Counted from the stretch's first letter, positions 1-9,866 are shown. The stretch: 64,000 bases of DNA from Hymenobacter amundsenii (GCF_002204745.1 NZ_NIRR01000008.1:62001-126000); one strand, 5' to 3'. The notes: generated by a model from the sequence alone, not told the origin. Translations and numbers: made by a program.

Positions 1-161
1 GGCTAAAGCTGAGGCAAAGGTAGAGCCCACAATCCGCTGATTTATACGGTAAAGTACTGATTTTTGTAAAAGTAATTATACTTATTTCTGCTGCGTACTT
101 ATTTCGTAGTATTACGTAAGTCCACGTAGACCCCACGGGCCTTTGGTAAATCTTTATTAGG

Positions 162-863
162 ATGATCAGAATATTACTAGCTGACGACCACACCATCTTG
201 CGCGACGGAATTCGGGCCCTGTTGTCGCGGGAGTCAGATTTGGCAGTGGTGGGGGAGGCTGGCAACGGTCAGGTTCTGCTGGAGCTGCTGGCCACCACGC
301 CCACCGACGTGGTACTCATGGACATCAATATGCCCGTACTCGACGGTTTTGGGGTGATGCCGCTGCTCCGGGAGCAGTTTCCGCACGTGCGGGTGCTGGT
401 ACTTTCCATGCTCGACCACGAAATTTACGTGTACCGCATGCTCGAAGCCGGGGCCCTGGGGTACGTGCTCAAAAACGCCGACAGCTCCGAAATTACCCAC
501 GCCATCCGGACGGTGGCCGCCGACCGCCCCTTTCTGTGTACCGAAATCGGCCTCAACCTGTTGCACCGCCTGGTAGAGCGCACGCCCATCCCCCAACTGC
601 CCGCATTGCAGTCGCTGGGTGCCGACAAGCGTTTGGGGTCCTTGGCGGCTCAGGCCGCGGGCGGGACGGCCGAGCTATCGGGCCGCGAGCTGGAGGTGCT
701 TCAGCTTATTGGCCAGGGCTTCACCAACGCCGAAATAGCCGAGCAGCTCTTCACCAGCAAGCGCACCATCGAAACGCACCGCCAGAACATCATCGAGAAA
801 ACCCAGACCAAAAACACGGCCGCGCTCATCCGCTACGCCATGAGCGAGGGTATTATCGACTGA
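162..863 (+). CDS. LuxR-family (NarL/FixJ) response regulator
   Basis: Two-component response regulator of 233 residues, the usual length. The N-terminal receiver domain has the acidic pair D8-D9, the phospho-acceptor D54 in LMDINMP and K104 in YVLKNAD. A LuxR helix-turn-helix fills about residues 170-230 (ELSGRELEVLQLIGQG, then SKRTIETHRQNI). It would bind DNA when phosphorylated by a partner kinase, but no histidine kinase gene is next to it; the partner may lie left of the window or elsewhere. The ATG at 162 gives the complete receiver start MIRILLADDH, with only a weak TAGG before it, as is normal for Bacteroidota. The 161 bases upstream are AT-rich and probably hold the promoter. The regulated genes cannot be told from the sequence. 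Confidence 0.93.
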   Translation: MIRILLADDHTILRDGIRALLSRESDLAVVGEAGNGQVLLELLATTPTDVVLMDINMPVLDGFGVMPLLREQFPHVRVLVLSMLDHEIYVYRMLEAGALGYVLKNADSSEITHAIRTVAADRPFLCTEIGLNLLHRLVERTPIPQLPALQSLGADKRLGSLAAQAAGGTAELSGRELEVLQLIGQGFTNAEIAEQLFTSKRTIETHRQNIIEKTQTKNTAALIRYAMSEGIID

Positions 864-888
864 TCAGGGCTGGCGCTGACTGCTGGCG

Positions 889-1227
889 TTACCACAGCTT
901 GGTGTCATGGATGCCATCGGGCAGTGGGGGCAGCTCCTGGAAGCCCAGCACGCACCAGCCTTCGGCCACGCCAAAAGAGCCACCCAGCAGGCGGTAGCTG
1001 ATCCAGCGGGTGAGCGTCCGGCCGGTGTACTGTTCACTTTCGGGTTCATACTCGCGGAGCAGCAGCAAGTCGCCGACCTGGAAATGGCGGTCGTTTTCGC
1101 GTACATCGAAGGGTTTAGCCCCGCTCTCGACGGCGATAAAGCAACCGGGCCAGACCTTCAGCTCGTGGGTGGTTGGTACGGGCTGGGTGGAAGCGGTGTT
1201 GGCTGGGTGGTTATAGAAGGAAGTCAT
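889..1227 (-). CDS. DUF3850 (ASCH/PUA-like) domain protein
   Basis: A 112-residue protein matching the DUF3850 family, a small PUA/ASCH-like fold. The family pattern is clear: HELKVWPGCFIAVESGAKPFDVREN at about residues 21-45 followed by FQVGDLLLLREYEP and YTGRTL. Such domains are thought to bind RNA or modified nucleotides, but the role of this one is unknown. It faces the response regulator tail to tail with a 25-base gap, and diverges from the aldo/keto reductase. The extension of about 20 residues before the domain is low in similarity and may be disordered. Confidence 0.8.
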   Translation of the reverse strand: MTSFYNHPANTASTQPVPTTHELKVWPGCFIAVESGAKPFDVRENDRHFQVGDLLLLREYEPESEQYTGRTLTRWISYRLLGGSFGVAEGWCVLGFQELPPLPDGIHDTKLW

Positions 1228-1489
1228 GGTGAAGGCAGATGTAGGGCCCCGGTGGGGCCGATGGAGAAAATATAGCTGACTGATTATCAGGTCGGTTACC
1301 AGTAGAAGGTACGCAAAAATAGCCGATGGCTCTGTAAGGCCTTGTCTGTCAAGGGATAATCAGCGTCTGCCGAGGCGTTGGTCGCGTTTTGTGCTGAAGA
1401 ATCGGCAGTTCGTGTGGGCCGGCAGCACTTAACCGGGCCGACCTTTGAGGCTGTTACGTATGGCGTAGCTTAACCTCAGCCGTTTGCCC

Positions 1490-2560
1490 ATGAACCTTGC
1501 CAACTTCCGCTCCCTGGGTCGTTCCGGCCTCATCGTCAGTCCACTCGCCCTCGGCACCATGACGTTCGGGACCCCGCGCTGGGGCGCTACGCCCGACGTT
1601 TCGCGGGCTATTTTCGATGCCTACACCGCGGCCGGAGGGAATTTCATCGACACCGCCGACATCTACTCGGGTGGGACAAGCGAGGAGCTGGTGGGCCGCT
1701 TCGTGGCCGACGGCTCCCGCCGCGATGAGCTGGTGCTGGCCACCAAATTCGGCTTCAATGCCCAAAAAGGCAACCCCAACGCCGGCGGCAACGGCCGCAA
1801 GCAGATTCACCGGGCCCTCGAAGGCTCGTTGCGCCGCCTCGGCACCGATTACGTGGACCTGTACTGGCTGCACGTCTGGGACCAGGTGACGCCAGCCGAG
1901 GAGGTGCTGCAAACGCTGGGCGACTTGGTGCGGGCCGGCAAAATACGCTACTTCGGCCTCTCCGATATGCCGGCCTGGTACGCCACCAAAATGACCACCC
2001 TGGCCCAGGCCCACGGCGTGCCCGGCCCCGTTGCCATGCAGCTGCAATACTCGCTGGTCGAACGCACCTTGGAAACCGAATACGTGCCCGCCGCCCACGA
2101 CTGCGGCCTCGGTATTGTGCCGTGGAGCCCGCTGGCGGGTGGTTTTCTGGCGGGCAAGTACGAGCGGGAGGGGACAGGGATCCAGCCCGTTGGGGGACAC
2201 GACGGCCGGCTCAGTGGGGCCAACCCGTTCAGCGGCCCGTTCAGCAAGTTCACGGCCCGCAACTGGCAGATTCTCGATGCCCTGCGCGAAGTAGCCAGCC
2301 AACTCGACCGGCCCCTGGCCCAGGTGGCCCTGGCTTGGACGCTGACCCGACCCGGCGTTACGAGTACGCTTATCGGGGCCAGCCGGCCCGAGCAGGTACC
2401 CGCCAACCTGGCCGCGCTGGAAATCGGGTTCACCCCCGAACAGCTACGCGCCCTTAATGCCGCCAGCGCCCCCGAGAACCCCGAATTCTTCTCGGCGGGC
2501 CTCAAGCAGATGGTTTTCGGCGGAGCCAGCGTGCAGGGCTGGCACGATGGGGCTGAGTGA
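1490..2560 (+). CDS. aldo/keto reductase
   Basis: NADPH-dependent aldo/keto reductase of 356 residues (TIM barrel), close to the YajO/YhdN-type enzymes that reduce aldehydes and ketones. The start RSLGRSGLIVSPLALGTMTFG is the family signature. The catalytic set is visible: D in FIDTADIYSGG, the Tyr of the same motif, K in VLATKFG and H in YWLHVWD. The C-terminal cofactor loop TLIGASRPEQ is present. I chose ATG 1490 over the TTG six bases upstream because it gives MNLANFRSLG. It may be co-transcribed with the hydrolase 106 bases downstream. The substrate cannot be inferred. Confidence 0.93.
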   Translation: MNLANFRSLGRSGLIVSPLALGTMTFGTPRWGATPDVSRAIFDAYTAAGGNFIDTADIYSGGTSEELVGRFVADGSRRDELVLATKFGFNAQKGNPNAGGNGRKQIHRALEGSLRRLGTDYVDLYWLHVWDQVTPAEEVLQTLGDLVRAGKIRYFGLSDMPAWYATKMTTLAQAHGVPGPVAMQLQYSLVERTLETEYVPAAHDCGLGIVPWSPLAGGFLAGKYEREGTGIQPVGGHDGRLSGANPFSGPFSKFTARNWQILDALREVASQLDRPLAQVALAWTLTRPGVTSTLIGASRPEQVPANLAALEIGFTPEQLRALNAASAPENPEFFSAGLKQMVFGGASVQGWHDGAE

Positions 2561-2666
2561 GACGGCGATACCTGACTTCAGTCGGTGGTTCGCTTATGGC
2601 GGCGGCTTGCTGCCAACCGACCGGGTAAGCGCTGGTAAATGGCTGGGTTCAGCTATTTTGGGGCCG

Positions 2667-3572
2667 ATGCCCGACACTACCCCCACAACGCCACCTTACC
2701 ATGTTGGCTACCGCATGCTCGCCGTGCCCGATCCGGAGTTGTCCCTCGCCGTACCCGTGGTGATGCTTTATCCCACCGCCACGGCGGGGCGGCCCACCAT
2801 GGTGGGCCTCTACGAGCTGCCTGTCGCGCCAATGGCAGCGGCGGCGGCGGGCGCGTTTCCGTTGGTCGTTATTTCACATGGCACCGGGGGCTCGGGACTT
2901 ACGCACCGGCTGCTGGCCCACTACCTGGCCCGCCACGGCTGCGTAGTAGCGCTGCCCGAGCACCCGCACAACCACCGCGCCGACAATAGCTGGGCCAACA
3001 CGCCCCAAAACCTGCTGGCCCGCCCCCGCCATCTGCGACTGGTGATTGATTTTCTGCTGGCTGCGGGTTGGTTGGAAGGCGCAGTAAAAACGAAAGGCGT
3101 AGCGCTGATTGGCCACTCGCTGGGTGGCTATTCGGCGCTGGCCCTGGCGGGTGGCCGGGCGCAAAGCCTACCACCTGCCGGTATGGCCGATGGGGGGCAG
3201 CCTCTTCCAGTAATTTCCGATGCGCGGGTGCGGGCCCTAGTGTTACTGGCGCCGGCTGTTTCCTGGTTTCAGGCTGAGGGGGCACTCCAAAACGTAACCG
3301 TACCGATTCTGCTGCTGGCCGCCGAGCACGACGTTCAGACGCCGCCCGCCTTTCATGCCGCGCTACTTCGCCGCCACCTACCCAACCCCGCTAACCTAAC
3401 CTACCGCCTGGTGGCAAACGCCGGCCATTTCTCCTTCCTGAGTCCGTTTCCGGCGGCCCGCATAAGTCCGGCCTTACCCCCGTCGCAGGACCCGCCAGGC
3501 TTCGACCGGGCGCAGTTTCAGGCGGAATTAGGGCCGGAAGTACTGGCCTTTCTGCGGCGAGTGCTGGGCTAA
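2667..3572 (+). CDS. alpha/beta hydrolase (dienelactone-hydrolase/PAF-acetylhydrolase-like)
   Basis: Alpha/beta hydrolase of 301 residues. The nucleophile elbow is GHSLGGYS near residue 150, the oxyanion strand is VVISHGTGG near residue 70, the acid is in [11 protein letters not shown] and the histidine in NAGHFSFL. The tail after the catalytic His, [26 protein letters not shown], recalls predicted dienelactone hydrolases of environmental bacteria. I chose ATG 2667 ([16 protein letters not shown]); the frame is open back to 2457, but that part overlaps the aldo/keto reductase and looks like frame-shadow protein. No signal peptide is seen, so it is probably cytoplasmic. Substrate unknown. Confidence 0.85.
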   Translation: MPDTTPTTPPYHVGYRMLAVPDPELSLAVPVVMLYPTATAGRPTMVGLYELPVAPMAAAAAGAFPLVVISHGTGGSGLTHRLLAHYLARHGCVVALPEHPHNHRADNSWANTPQNLLARPRHLRLVIDFLLAAGWLEGAVKTKGVALIGHSLGGYSALALAGGRAQSLPPAGMADGGQPLPVISDARVRALVLLAPAVSWFQAEGALQNVTVPILLLAAEHDVQTPPAFHAALLRRHLPNPANLTYRLVANAGHFSFLSPFPAARISPALPPSQDPPGFDRAQFQAELGPEVLAFLRRVLG

Positions 3573-3733
3573 GTACGCCAGCCGGCCCGGTCCTGACGGG
3601 GCCGGCCGCGAACGGCTTTTCGGGCCTTGGAAGCGGCGGCGGAGTGGATCTGGGCCAGTCGGCAGGGGCATCACCTGCCAACTATTTGTTACTTTTGAGC
3701 ACTGCTGCTTCCGGCAGGCTGCATTCCGGTTTG

Positions 3734-5359
3734 GTGAAGTTTCTGCTCTTGCTTTGCGTGTGCTTCCTGGGCGTCTGGCCGGCGTGGGCGGCAGTGAGCC
3801 CGGCCGATAGTTTGCTGGCGGAGCTCCGTACCGCACTGGCTCACCAGCACGAATACGACGCCCAGCGCTGGAATCGGATTACAGTCCTGACGGACGCCTT
3901 TCATTCTGCCAAAGGCAACGACGCTGCCCGTTTCGAGCTGGGTTTGCGCATTTACGACGAGTACAAGGCCTTTAAGTACGACTCGGCCTTCGTGTACAGC
4001 CAGAAAATTAGCCGGCTGGCCGAGCGGCTCGATAACCCCGAAAAAACGGAGGTGGCCAAGCTCAAGCTCGCCTTTATACTGCTGTCGTCGGGTTTGTTCA
4101 AGGAAACCTTTGAGACCCTGGAAAGCGTCCGGCCCGCGCGGCTGCGCGCCCCCGACAAGCTCGACTTTTACTTCCTGCAGGCCCGCGCTTACAGCGACCT
4201 GGGCGACTTCAACCAGGACGCCGTGTACCGCCCCGCCTACCACGCCCGGGCCCTGGCCTACGCCGATACGGCCCTGCAATTCGCCCGGCCTGGTTCCTAC
4301 GAGCAGCTCTCGATGCAGCAGTTCCGGGCCGTGAAAACCCGCAACCTCGCCCGGGGTGCGGCTCTCTACCACCAGCTTCGCCGCCTGCCCGACCTTTCGC
4401 TGCACCAACTGGCCGTGAGTGCCAGCACCGCCGCCTATATCTACACCCTGCTCGGCCGCGACGACCGGGCTTTCGAGCTGCTGCTGACTTCGGCCATTGC
4501 CGACGTGAAAACGGCCACCAAGGAAACGGTGGCCATGTTCCAGCTCTCCAACTACTGCTACCAGCGCGGCGACCTGGAGAATGCCTACACCTTTATCAAG
4601 GAAGCCCGGGCGCAGGCAGCCTTTTATAAGGCCCGGCAGCGGCAGATCGAAATCAGCCACGTATCGTCGTTGATTGAGAGCCGCAAAATCAACATCATCG
4701 AGCGCCAGCGGAAGTCGTTGCGGGTGTATGCGCTACTCGTGACGCTGTTGGCCCTGGCCGTTATCGGGTTTGCCGGACTCACGTTTCGGCAGGTGCGCCG
4801 GCTGCGCCGGGCCGGCCGCCTGATTTCGGCTACCAACGGGCAACTGCACGCCCGCAACGAGGAGTTGCGCCAACTCAATCACGGCCTCCAAGAAGCCAAC
4901 CGCATCAAGGAAGAGTACTTGGCCTACTACTTCCACAACAACTCCCGGTACATTGACAAGCTGGAGGGGCTGAAAAAGGCCCTCGATGCGCCGCTGGCCG
5001 GCAAGCAGTATGCCGCCGCCCAGAAGCTGGCCGATGGCCTGAACATCAAGCGGGAGCGGCAGGAGTTGCTGCGGGGTTTCGATACGGTGTTTCTGCGCCT
5101 GTTCCCGCGCTTCATCGAGCAGTTCAACGCCCTGTTCCGGGCCGAGGATTCCTTTCAGCTACCCGACGACCAGCTGCTGAACACGGAGCTACGCATCTTC
5201 GCCCTCATCCGGCTGGGCATCACCGACAGCGAGCAAATCAGCCGGATGCTGGGTTACTCCATCAACACAATTTATACTTATAAGACCCGGGTGAAGAGCC
5301 GGGCCCTCGTGCCGAACGAGGAGTTCGAAGCCCGCATTCAAGCCATTCCGGCCGTCTGA
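3734..5359 (+). CDS. DUF6377 membrane-spanning TPR regulator
   Basis: A sensor/regulator of the DUF6377 family with about 541 residues. Order: signal peptide ([15 protein letters not shown], cut after WAA), periplasmic helical TPR-like repeats to about residue 330, one membrane segment ([20 protein letters not shown]), a coiled coil rich in Glu/Gln, and a C-terminal LuxR-like helix-turn-helix ([20 protein letters not shown], then [14 protein letters not shown]). The layout resembles SusR-type regulators that sense a sugar in the periplasm and bind DNA with the cytoplasmic end. It lies just upstream of the GH97 and GH13 genes, so control of starch use is a reasonable inference. The start is uncertain: GTG 3734 puts the signal peptide first, TTG 3731 is equal, and the frame is open to 3644. 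Confidence 0.8.
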   Translation: MKFLLLLCVCFLGVWPAWAAVSPADSLLAELRTALAHQHEYDAQRWNRITVLTDAFHSAKGNDAARFELGLRIYDEYKAFKYDSAFVYSQKISRLAERLDNPEKTEVAKLKLAFILLSSGLFKETFETLESVRPARLRAPDKLDFYFLQARAYSDLGDFNQDAVYRPAYHARALAYADTALQFARPGSYEQLSMQQFRAVKTRNLARGAALYHQLRRLPDLSLHQLAVSASTAAYIYTLLGRDDRAFELLLTSAIADVKTATKETVAMFQLSNYCYQRGDLENAYTFIKEARAQAAFYKARQRQIEISHVSSLIESRKINIIERQRKSLRVYALLVTLLALAVIGFAGLTFRQVRRLRRAGRLISATNGQLHARNEELRQLNHGLQEANRIKEEYLAYYFHNNSRYIDKLEGLKKALDAPLAGKQYAAAQKLADGLNIKRERQELLRGFDTVFLRLFPRFIEQFNALFRAEDSFQLPDDQLLNTELRIFALIRLGITDSEQISRMLGYSINTIYTYKTRVKSRALVPNEEFEARIQAIPAV

Positions 5360-5714
5360 TTTGGGGTAAAACTGTTGCTTCGCCCGACGTAGTGGACTGT
5401 ATGATGCGAGGGGCCGACAGCGGCGGCGGCCAGCCGGTTGGGGGATATGTGGGGGTTGATTTCAGTCGAAAATGAGTTAGTGGGGGGCATACTGACTTCA
5501 TATTCTGAATCGCTTATTATATTATTAATAGTTTGGTTTACAGTAGTTTGTATAGATATATGATTGATATTTTCTTGACCGGGGCTTGATAATTTTCCGC
5601 TAGCAACTGCCGGGGCTTTCTTTGCTTTATCCTGGGTCGCGAGCCCCGGCGCCGGCCGGGCCGGTGCCGGCGTCTGCCATCCTCCGCGCTATTCCTTCCC
5701 GATTCCCACCTTTG
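5360..5714. other. 355-base non-coding leader before the GH97 gene
   Basis: No gene is seen in this gap. The first 130 bases are GC-rich and the middle (about 5505-5575) is very AT-rich, with two TAGTTTG copies at 5529 and 5544 that resemble a shortened Bacteroidota -7 box. The last 140 bases hold competing inverted repeats: CCGGGGCT occurs at 5579-5586 and 5610-5617, and either copy can pair with AGCCCCGG at 5642-5649, which itself overlaps a GC-rich hairpin at 5646-5671. This could be a regulatory leader or an operator; the function is inferred only from the symmetry. Confidence 0.45.
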
Positions 5715-7829
5715 ATGAAGTACTCCGTATTTGCCGTCGTTCTGCTGCTGCTGAGCGGCCGGGAGGCCGCCGCTCAAAACGCCGCCCCCCTCACCGCCCG
5801 CCTCGATAAGGTAAGCCTGACTTTTGCCCTGGCCCCCAACGGCCAGCCCACCTACGCCGTGCAGTACGGTTCCAAAATCGTGGTAAAGCCCTCGCGTCTG
5901 GGTTTAGCGCTGGCCGAGGGGCCGGGCTTCGAGGGGCCGCTGGAGCTGACGGGCAGCGAAATGAGCAACGTAGATGACACCTGGCAGCCGGTCTGGGGCG
6001 AGGTGAAAAACATCCGCAATCACTACCAGCAGCTCACGGTGCACCTGCGCCAGCCCCAGGCTCCCAACCGCCGCCTCGATGTGGTGTTCCGGGTATTTGC
6101 CGACGGCGTGGGCTTCCGGTACGAGTTCCCCCGCCAGCCCAACCTGACCTATTTTACGGTGCAGCAGGAGCTGACTGAATTCAACCTGCCGGCCAACCAC
6201 AAAGCGTTTTGGATTCCGGGCGACTACGACTCCAACGAGTACACCTACACCACCTCGCGCCTGAGCGCAGTGGACACCACGCCCATTGAGGCCATCCAGG
6301 AAAAAGCGGCCCCCACGCGGGTGCAAACGCCGCTGATGCTCAAGTCGGACGACGGCCTGTACGTGAATATCCACGAGGCTGCGCTGGTGAACTACCCGGC
6401 GATGATGCTGAACGTGGACACCCGCACCTTCGGCCTGACCAGCCAGCTGGTGCCCGCCGCCACCGGGACCGCGGCCTATTTGCAGGCCCCCGAGCACACG
6501 CCCTGGCGCACCATCGTGGTGAGCGACAACGCCCCCGCCGTGCTGGCCAGCAAGCTCATCCTCAACCTCAACGAGCCCAGCAAAATCGACGATACCAGCT
6601 GGATCAAGCCCCAGAAATTCGTGGGCGTGTGGTGGGAAATGCACGTCAACAAGGCCAGCTGGAACTACGCCGACACCAGCAACATCAAGCTCGCGGGCAC
6701 CGACTGGACCAAGCTCCAGCCCAACGGCCACCACGGCGCCAACACCGCCAACGTGAAGCGCTACATCGATTTCGCGGCGAAACACGGCCTGGCCAGCGTG
6801 CTGGTGGAAGGCTGGAACGTGGGCTGGGAAGATTGGGCCAATAACTGGAAGGAGGAGGTGTTCGACTTCGTGACGCCCTACCCCGATTTCGACGTAACCG
6901 AGCTGCAGCAGTACGCCGCCGCCAAGGGCGTGCAGCTGATGATGCACCACGAAACCTCGGCCTCCGTCACCAACTACGAGCGGCGGCAGGACGCCGCCTA
7001 CCGCTTCATGCAGGCGCACGACTACGCGGCCGTGAAAACCGGCTACGTGGGCCGCATCATCCCGCGCGGGGAGCACCACGACGGCCAGTGGATGGTGAAC
7101 CACTACGTGCGCACGGCCCAGCAGACGGCCGCCAACCACATCATGGTGGACATGCACGAGGCCGTGCGGCCCACCGGCCTGCACCGTACCTACCCCAACT
7201 GGCTGGCCAACGAGGCCGCCCGGGGCAACGAGTTCAACGCCTGGAGTGCCGGCAACCCGCCCGAGCACGAAACCATTCTGCCCTTCACCCGCCTGATGGG
7301 CGGCCCCATGGATTACACGCCCGGCATCTTCCAGATCAACCTGGAGCCCTGGAACCCCGCCCGTAACCAGGGCAAGCAGGTGCACACCACGCTGGCCAAG
7401 CAGCTCGCCCTCTACGTGACGATGTACTCGCCCCTGCAAATGGCCGCCGACCTGCCCGAAGCCTACGAGCAGCACCCCGACGCCTTCCGCTTTATCGAGG
7501 ACGTGCCCGTGGACTGGGACGATACCCGCATCCTGCTGGCCGAGCCCGGCGACTACGTCACCATCGCCCGCCAGGCCAAGGGCCGCGACGAGTGGTACGT
7601 GGGCAGCATCACCGACGAAAACGCCCGCCGCCAGGAGGTAAAGCTGGATTTCCTGACCCCCGGCCAGCGCTATGAAGCCACCATCTACGCCGACGGCAAG
7701 GCTGCCAGCTGGAATAAAAACCCCATGGCCTACCAGATTCAGAAGCTCAAAGTCACCAGCAAATCAACCCTGAAGCTGCAACTGGCCCCCGGCGGCGGCG
7801 CGGCTGTGAGTATTAAGCCAATAAAGTAA
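5715..7829 (+). CDS. glycoside hydrolase family 97 alpha-glucosidase (SusB-like)
   Basis: Secreted or periplasmic GH97 enzyme of 704 residues that releases glucose from maltooligosaccharides. A signal peptide (MKYSVFAVVLLLLSGREAAAQ) is followed by the N-terminal beta-supersandwich, the (beta/alpha)8 barrel and a C-terminal sandwich. The calcium-dependent inverting type is shown by Glu residues at E413 (MMHHETSAS), E482 (DMHEAVRPTG) and E506 (AARGNEF). Their spacing matches SusB E439, E508 and E532. NPMDYTPGIF-like text (GGPMDYTPGIFQIN) is also family typical. I chose ATG 5715 to place the signal peptide first. It is followed by the GH13 amylase after a fold-back repeat, and the DUF6377 gene upstream may control both. 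Confidence 0.95.
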   Translation: MKYSVFAVVLLLLSGREAAAQNAAPLTARLDKVSLTFALAPNGQPTYAVQYGSKIVVKPSRLGLALAEGPGFEGPLELTGSEMSNVDDTWQPVWGEVKNIRNHYQQLTVHLRQPQAPNRRLDVVFRVFADGVGFRYEFPRQPNLTYFTVQQELTEFNLPANHKAFWIPGDYDSNEYTYTTSRLSAVDTTPIEAIQEKAAPTRVQTPLMLKSDDGLYVNIHEAALVNYPAMMLNVDTRTFGLTSQLVPAATGTAAYLQAPEHTPWRTIVVSDNAPAVLASKLILNLNEPSKIDDTSWIKPQKFVGVWWEMHVNKASWNYADTSNIKLAGTDWTKLQPNGHHGANTANVKRYIDFAAKHGLASVLVEGWNVGWEDWANNWKEEVFDFVTPYPDFDVTELQQYAAAKGVQLMMHHETSASVTNYERRQDAAYRFMQAHDYAAVKTGYVGRIIPRGEHHDGQWMVNHYVRTAQQTAANHIMVDMHEAVRPTGLHRTYPNWLANEAARGNEFNAWSAGNPPEHETILPFTRLMGGPMDYTPGIFQINLEPWNPARNQGKQVHTTLAKQLALYVTMYSPLQMAADLPEAYEQHPDAFRFIEDVPVDWDDTRILLAEPGDYVTIARQAKGRDEWYVGSITDENARRQEVKLDFLTPGQRYEATIYADGKAASWNKNPMAYQIQKLKVTSKSTLKLQLAPGGGAAVSIKPIK

Positions 7830-7857
7830 AGAGGGCAGATGTAGCGCAAGAAGAACT

Positions 7858-7957
7858 GTCATGCTGAGCGCAGCCGAAGCATCTCTACTGCAATAGTAAT
7901 CCTGTCGGCTGCAACGAAGCGGTAGAGGTGCTTCGACTCCGCTCCGCTCAACATGAC
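7858..7957. repeat. fold-back repeat, family A (GTCATGCTGAGCG ends)
   Basis: A 100-bp imperfect palindrome between GH97 and GH13. The left arm begins GTCATGCTGAGCGCAGCC and the right arm ends in the near complement CCGCTCAACATGAC; inner parts GCATCTCTACTGC and GGTAGAGGTGCTTC also pair. Copies of the same family lie at 11150, 33379 and 48216. It holds no open frame and looks like a non-autonomous mobile repeat or REP-like element. As RNA it would form a long hairpin and might weaken read-through. Confidence 0.85.
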
Positions 7958-8016
7958 CGTCCTTTTCGCTCCCGCATCATCCCTGATTTCCCATTCATCT
8001 TCCCAACCCAATTCCC

Positions 8017-9435
8017 ATGTCGTTACTGATAACTGCTTATAAAAACGCGCTGGTGCTGCTGACTGCCGCCGGTATGGTGGCCGGCTGCAAATCCGAGAAT
8101 GCGCCCGCGCCCGCGCCGCCCGTTACGCCGCCCGTTATCACCGGCACGCCCCCGCCCGCCCAGTACGGCACGCCCTTCACCGGCGTGCCCAACCGTGAGG
8201 ATGCCGTGATGTACCAAGTGAACATGCGCGCTTTCAGCCAGAGTGGCAACTTCGCCGGCGTCACGGCGCGGCTCGATTCGATCAAGGACCTGGGGGTGAA
8301 CGTGCTCTATCTGATGCCCATCTACCCAATTGGCACCGATAGCAAATCGGTCAACTCGCCTTACGCGGTGAACGATTACCGCGCGGTAAACCCCGAATTC
8401 GGCTCCCTCACTGATCTGAGGACGTTGGTGGATGGGGCGCACACCCGAGGCATGAGCGTGATGCTCGACTGGGTGGCCAACCACACCAGCTGGGATAACC
8501 CCTGGATTACCCAGCACCCCGACTGGTACCAGAAAAATGCGGCCGGCGCCATCATGCCCGTATCCAATAACGGCACCACCTACAACGACGTGGCCCAGCT
8601 CAACTTTGCTGACGCAGCCATGCGCCTGGAAATGATTTCGGCCCTGAAATCGTGGGTGTATATGGCCAACGTGGACGGCTTCCGCTTCGACTACGCCGAC
8701 TTCCAGCCCAACGACTTTTGGAAGCAGGCCACCGATACCCTGCGCAACATCAAGTCGCACAAGCTCCTGCTATTGGCCGAAGGTACCCGTTCCGCCAACT
8801 TCGCTTCCGGCTTCGACTACAACTTTGGCTTTAACTTCTACGGCGGCATCTACCAGGTTTACAGGAACGGAGCTACCGCCACCACCTTCGATGGCCTGAA
8901 TACCAGTGAGTATGTGGGGGCCACGGGGACGCAACAGGTCGTGCGCTACATCACCAACCACGACGTGAATGGTTCCGATGGGACGCCGATAGAATTGTTC
9001 GGCGGGAAGGCGGGGGCGATGTCGGCCTTCGTGGTGACGGCTTTGTACAAGGGCGTGCCCATGATATACAATGGGCAGGAAGCCGGCATGAGCCAGCGTA
9101 TTCCTTTTCCTTTCACTGGCGTGAAGGTGGTCTGGGGCCAGAATCCCGATGTGAAGCGGGCGTACAAGCAGCTGCTGGCCGCCCGGGCCGCCAGCGCGGC
9201 TCTACGCGTCGGTACGTCCACGGCTTACAGCACTACTAACGTGTGTGCCTTCACCAAAACGGCCGGTTCCAGCCAGGCACTGGTACTGGTGAACGTGCGC
9301 AATACTACCCAAACCTACACCGTACCCGCCACCGTGGCCAACACTACCTGGACCGATGCGCTGCTGGGCGGCTCCGCTACGGTGGGCACCCAGGTAACGC
9401 TGCCGGCCTACGGCTACAAGGTGCTGACGAAGTAA
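8017..9435 (+). CDS. GH13 alpha-amylase family lipoprotein
   Basis: Alpha-amylase-family glycosidase of 472 residues, anchored as a lipoprotein: MSLLITAYKNALVLLTAAGM then VAG-C24, followed by a Pro/Ala linker to about residue 50. The GH13 conserved regions are present: DWVANHTS (region I), GFRFD with nucleophile D225, LLLAEG with acid E255, and TNHD with D316. A C-terminal beta domain (about 390-472) ends in LPAYGYKVL. It probably cuts starch or maltodextrin at the cell surface or in the periplasm and feeds the GH97 enzyme encoded just upstream. The next feature is a strong hairpin right after the stop. Confidence 0.93.
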   Translation: MSLLITAYKNALVLLTAAGMVAGCKSENAPAPAPPVTPPVITGTPPPAQYGTPFTGVPNREDAVMYQVNMRAFSQSGNFAGVTARLDSIKDLGVNVLYLMPIYPIGTDSKSVNSPYAVNDYRAVNPEFGSLTDLRTLVDGAHTRGMSVMLDWVANHTSWDNPWITQHPDWYQKNAAGAIMPVSNNGTTYNDVAQLNFADAAMRLEMISALKSWVYMANVDGFRFDYADFQPNDFWKQATDTLRNIKSHKLLLLAEGTRSANFASGFDYNFGFNFYGGIYQVYRNGATATTFDGLNTSEYVGATGTQQVVRYITNHDVNGSDGTPIELFGGKAGAMSAFVVTALYKGVPMIYNGQEAGMSQRIPFPFTGVKVVWGQNPDVKRAYKQLLAARAASAALRVGTSTAYSTTNVCAFTKTAGSSQALVLVNVRNTTQTYTVPATVANTTWTDALLGGSATVGTQVTLPAYGYKVLTK

Positions 9436-9438
9436 CCG

Positions 9439-9479
9439 CAGCTCAGCGGGCGGCGCTAAATGGCCCGCCCGCTGAGCTG
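9439..9479 (+). terminator. hairpin after the amylase gene
   Basis: Two perfect 14-base arms (9439-9452 and 9466-9479) begin 3 bases after the amylase stop and are followed only by a short T stretch (GTTTAC). The stem is GC-rich and stable. A weak intrinsic terminator or a 3' mRNA-stabilising hairpin is likely. Confidence 0.6.
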
Positions 9480-9521
9480 TTTACGGCGGCGAAATCCGCC
9501 TGCGCGAACGACCGAATTGGG

Positions 9522-9564
9522 CAAAAAAGAAGCGTCCCGGCTGCCTGTTGGCAACCGGGACGCT
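9522..9564 (-). terminator. Rho-independent terminator of the tRNA gene
   Basis: On the minus strand the stem AGCGTCCCGG / CCGGGACGCT (10 base pairs, arms at 9555-9564 and 9531-9540) is followed by TTCTTTTTTGC. It starts 6 bases after the end of the tRNA and fits a classical intrinsic terminator. Confidence 0.85.
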
Positions 9565-9569
9565 TTAGG

Positions 9570-9642
<73 letters not shown>

Positions 9643-9655
9643 CTGTTTGGTAATA

Positions 9656-9663
9656 CAAATGTA
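9656..9663 (-). promoter_or_regulatory. -7 box (TACATTTG) of the initiator tRNA
   Basis: TACATTTG on the minus strand matches the Bacteroidota -7 consensus TAnnTTTG and lies 14 bases before the tRNA 5' end, the expected distance for a start a few bases upstream of the mature end. No clear TTG is seen at -33. Confidence 0.55.
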
Positions 9664-9866
9664 ACAGGGTTTTTTGAGAATGCGACATGTTGAGCCCGAA
9701 AGACCGAACGCCAAGGCCGTTCCGGTTGATTATCAGGGATAAAAACTTCTGGTCAAATTATAAAAGGAAGGGAGAGTGTAGAATTTCGGGCTCGCCGCTA
9801 CTAAAGTCGGCAGTAGCCGTACAGCCAATTCATTGTTTCTTTCTACTAATTATCCATCAAATCCTG

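Noticed and set aside
2457..2666. The upstream extension of the 2667 hydrolase frame
   Set aside because: It overlaps the aldo/keto reductase in another frame and has no resemblance to the family.
5904..7475. A 523-codon open frame on the minus strand, antisense to GH97
   Set aside because: Its protein is rich in His, Val and Gly repeats from reading GC-rich codons backwards; GH97 on the other strand is certain.
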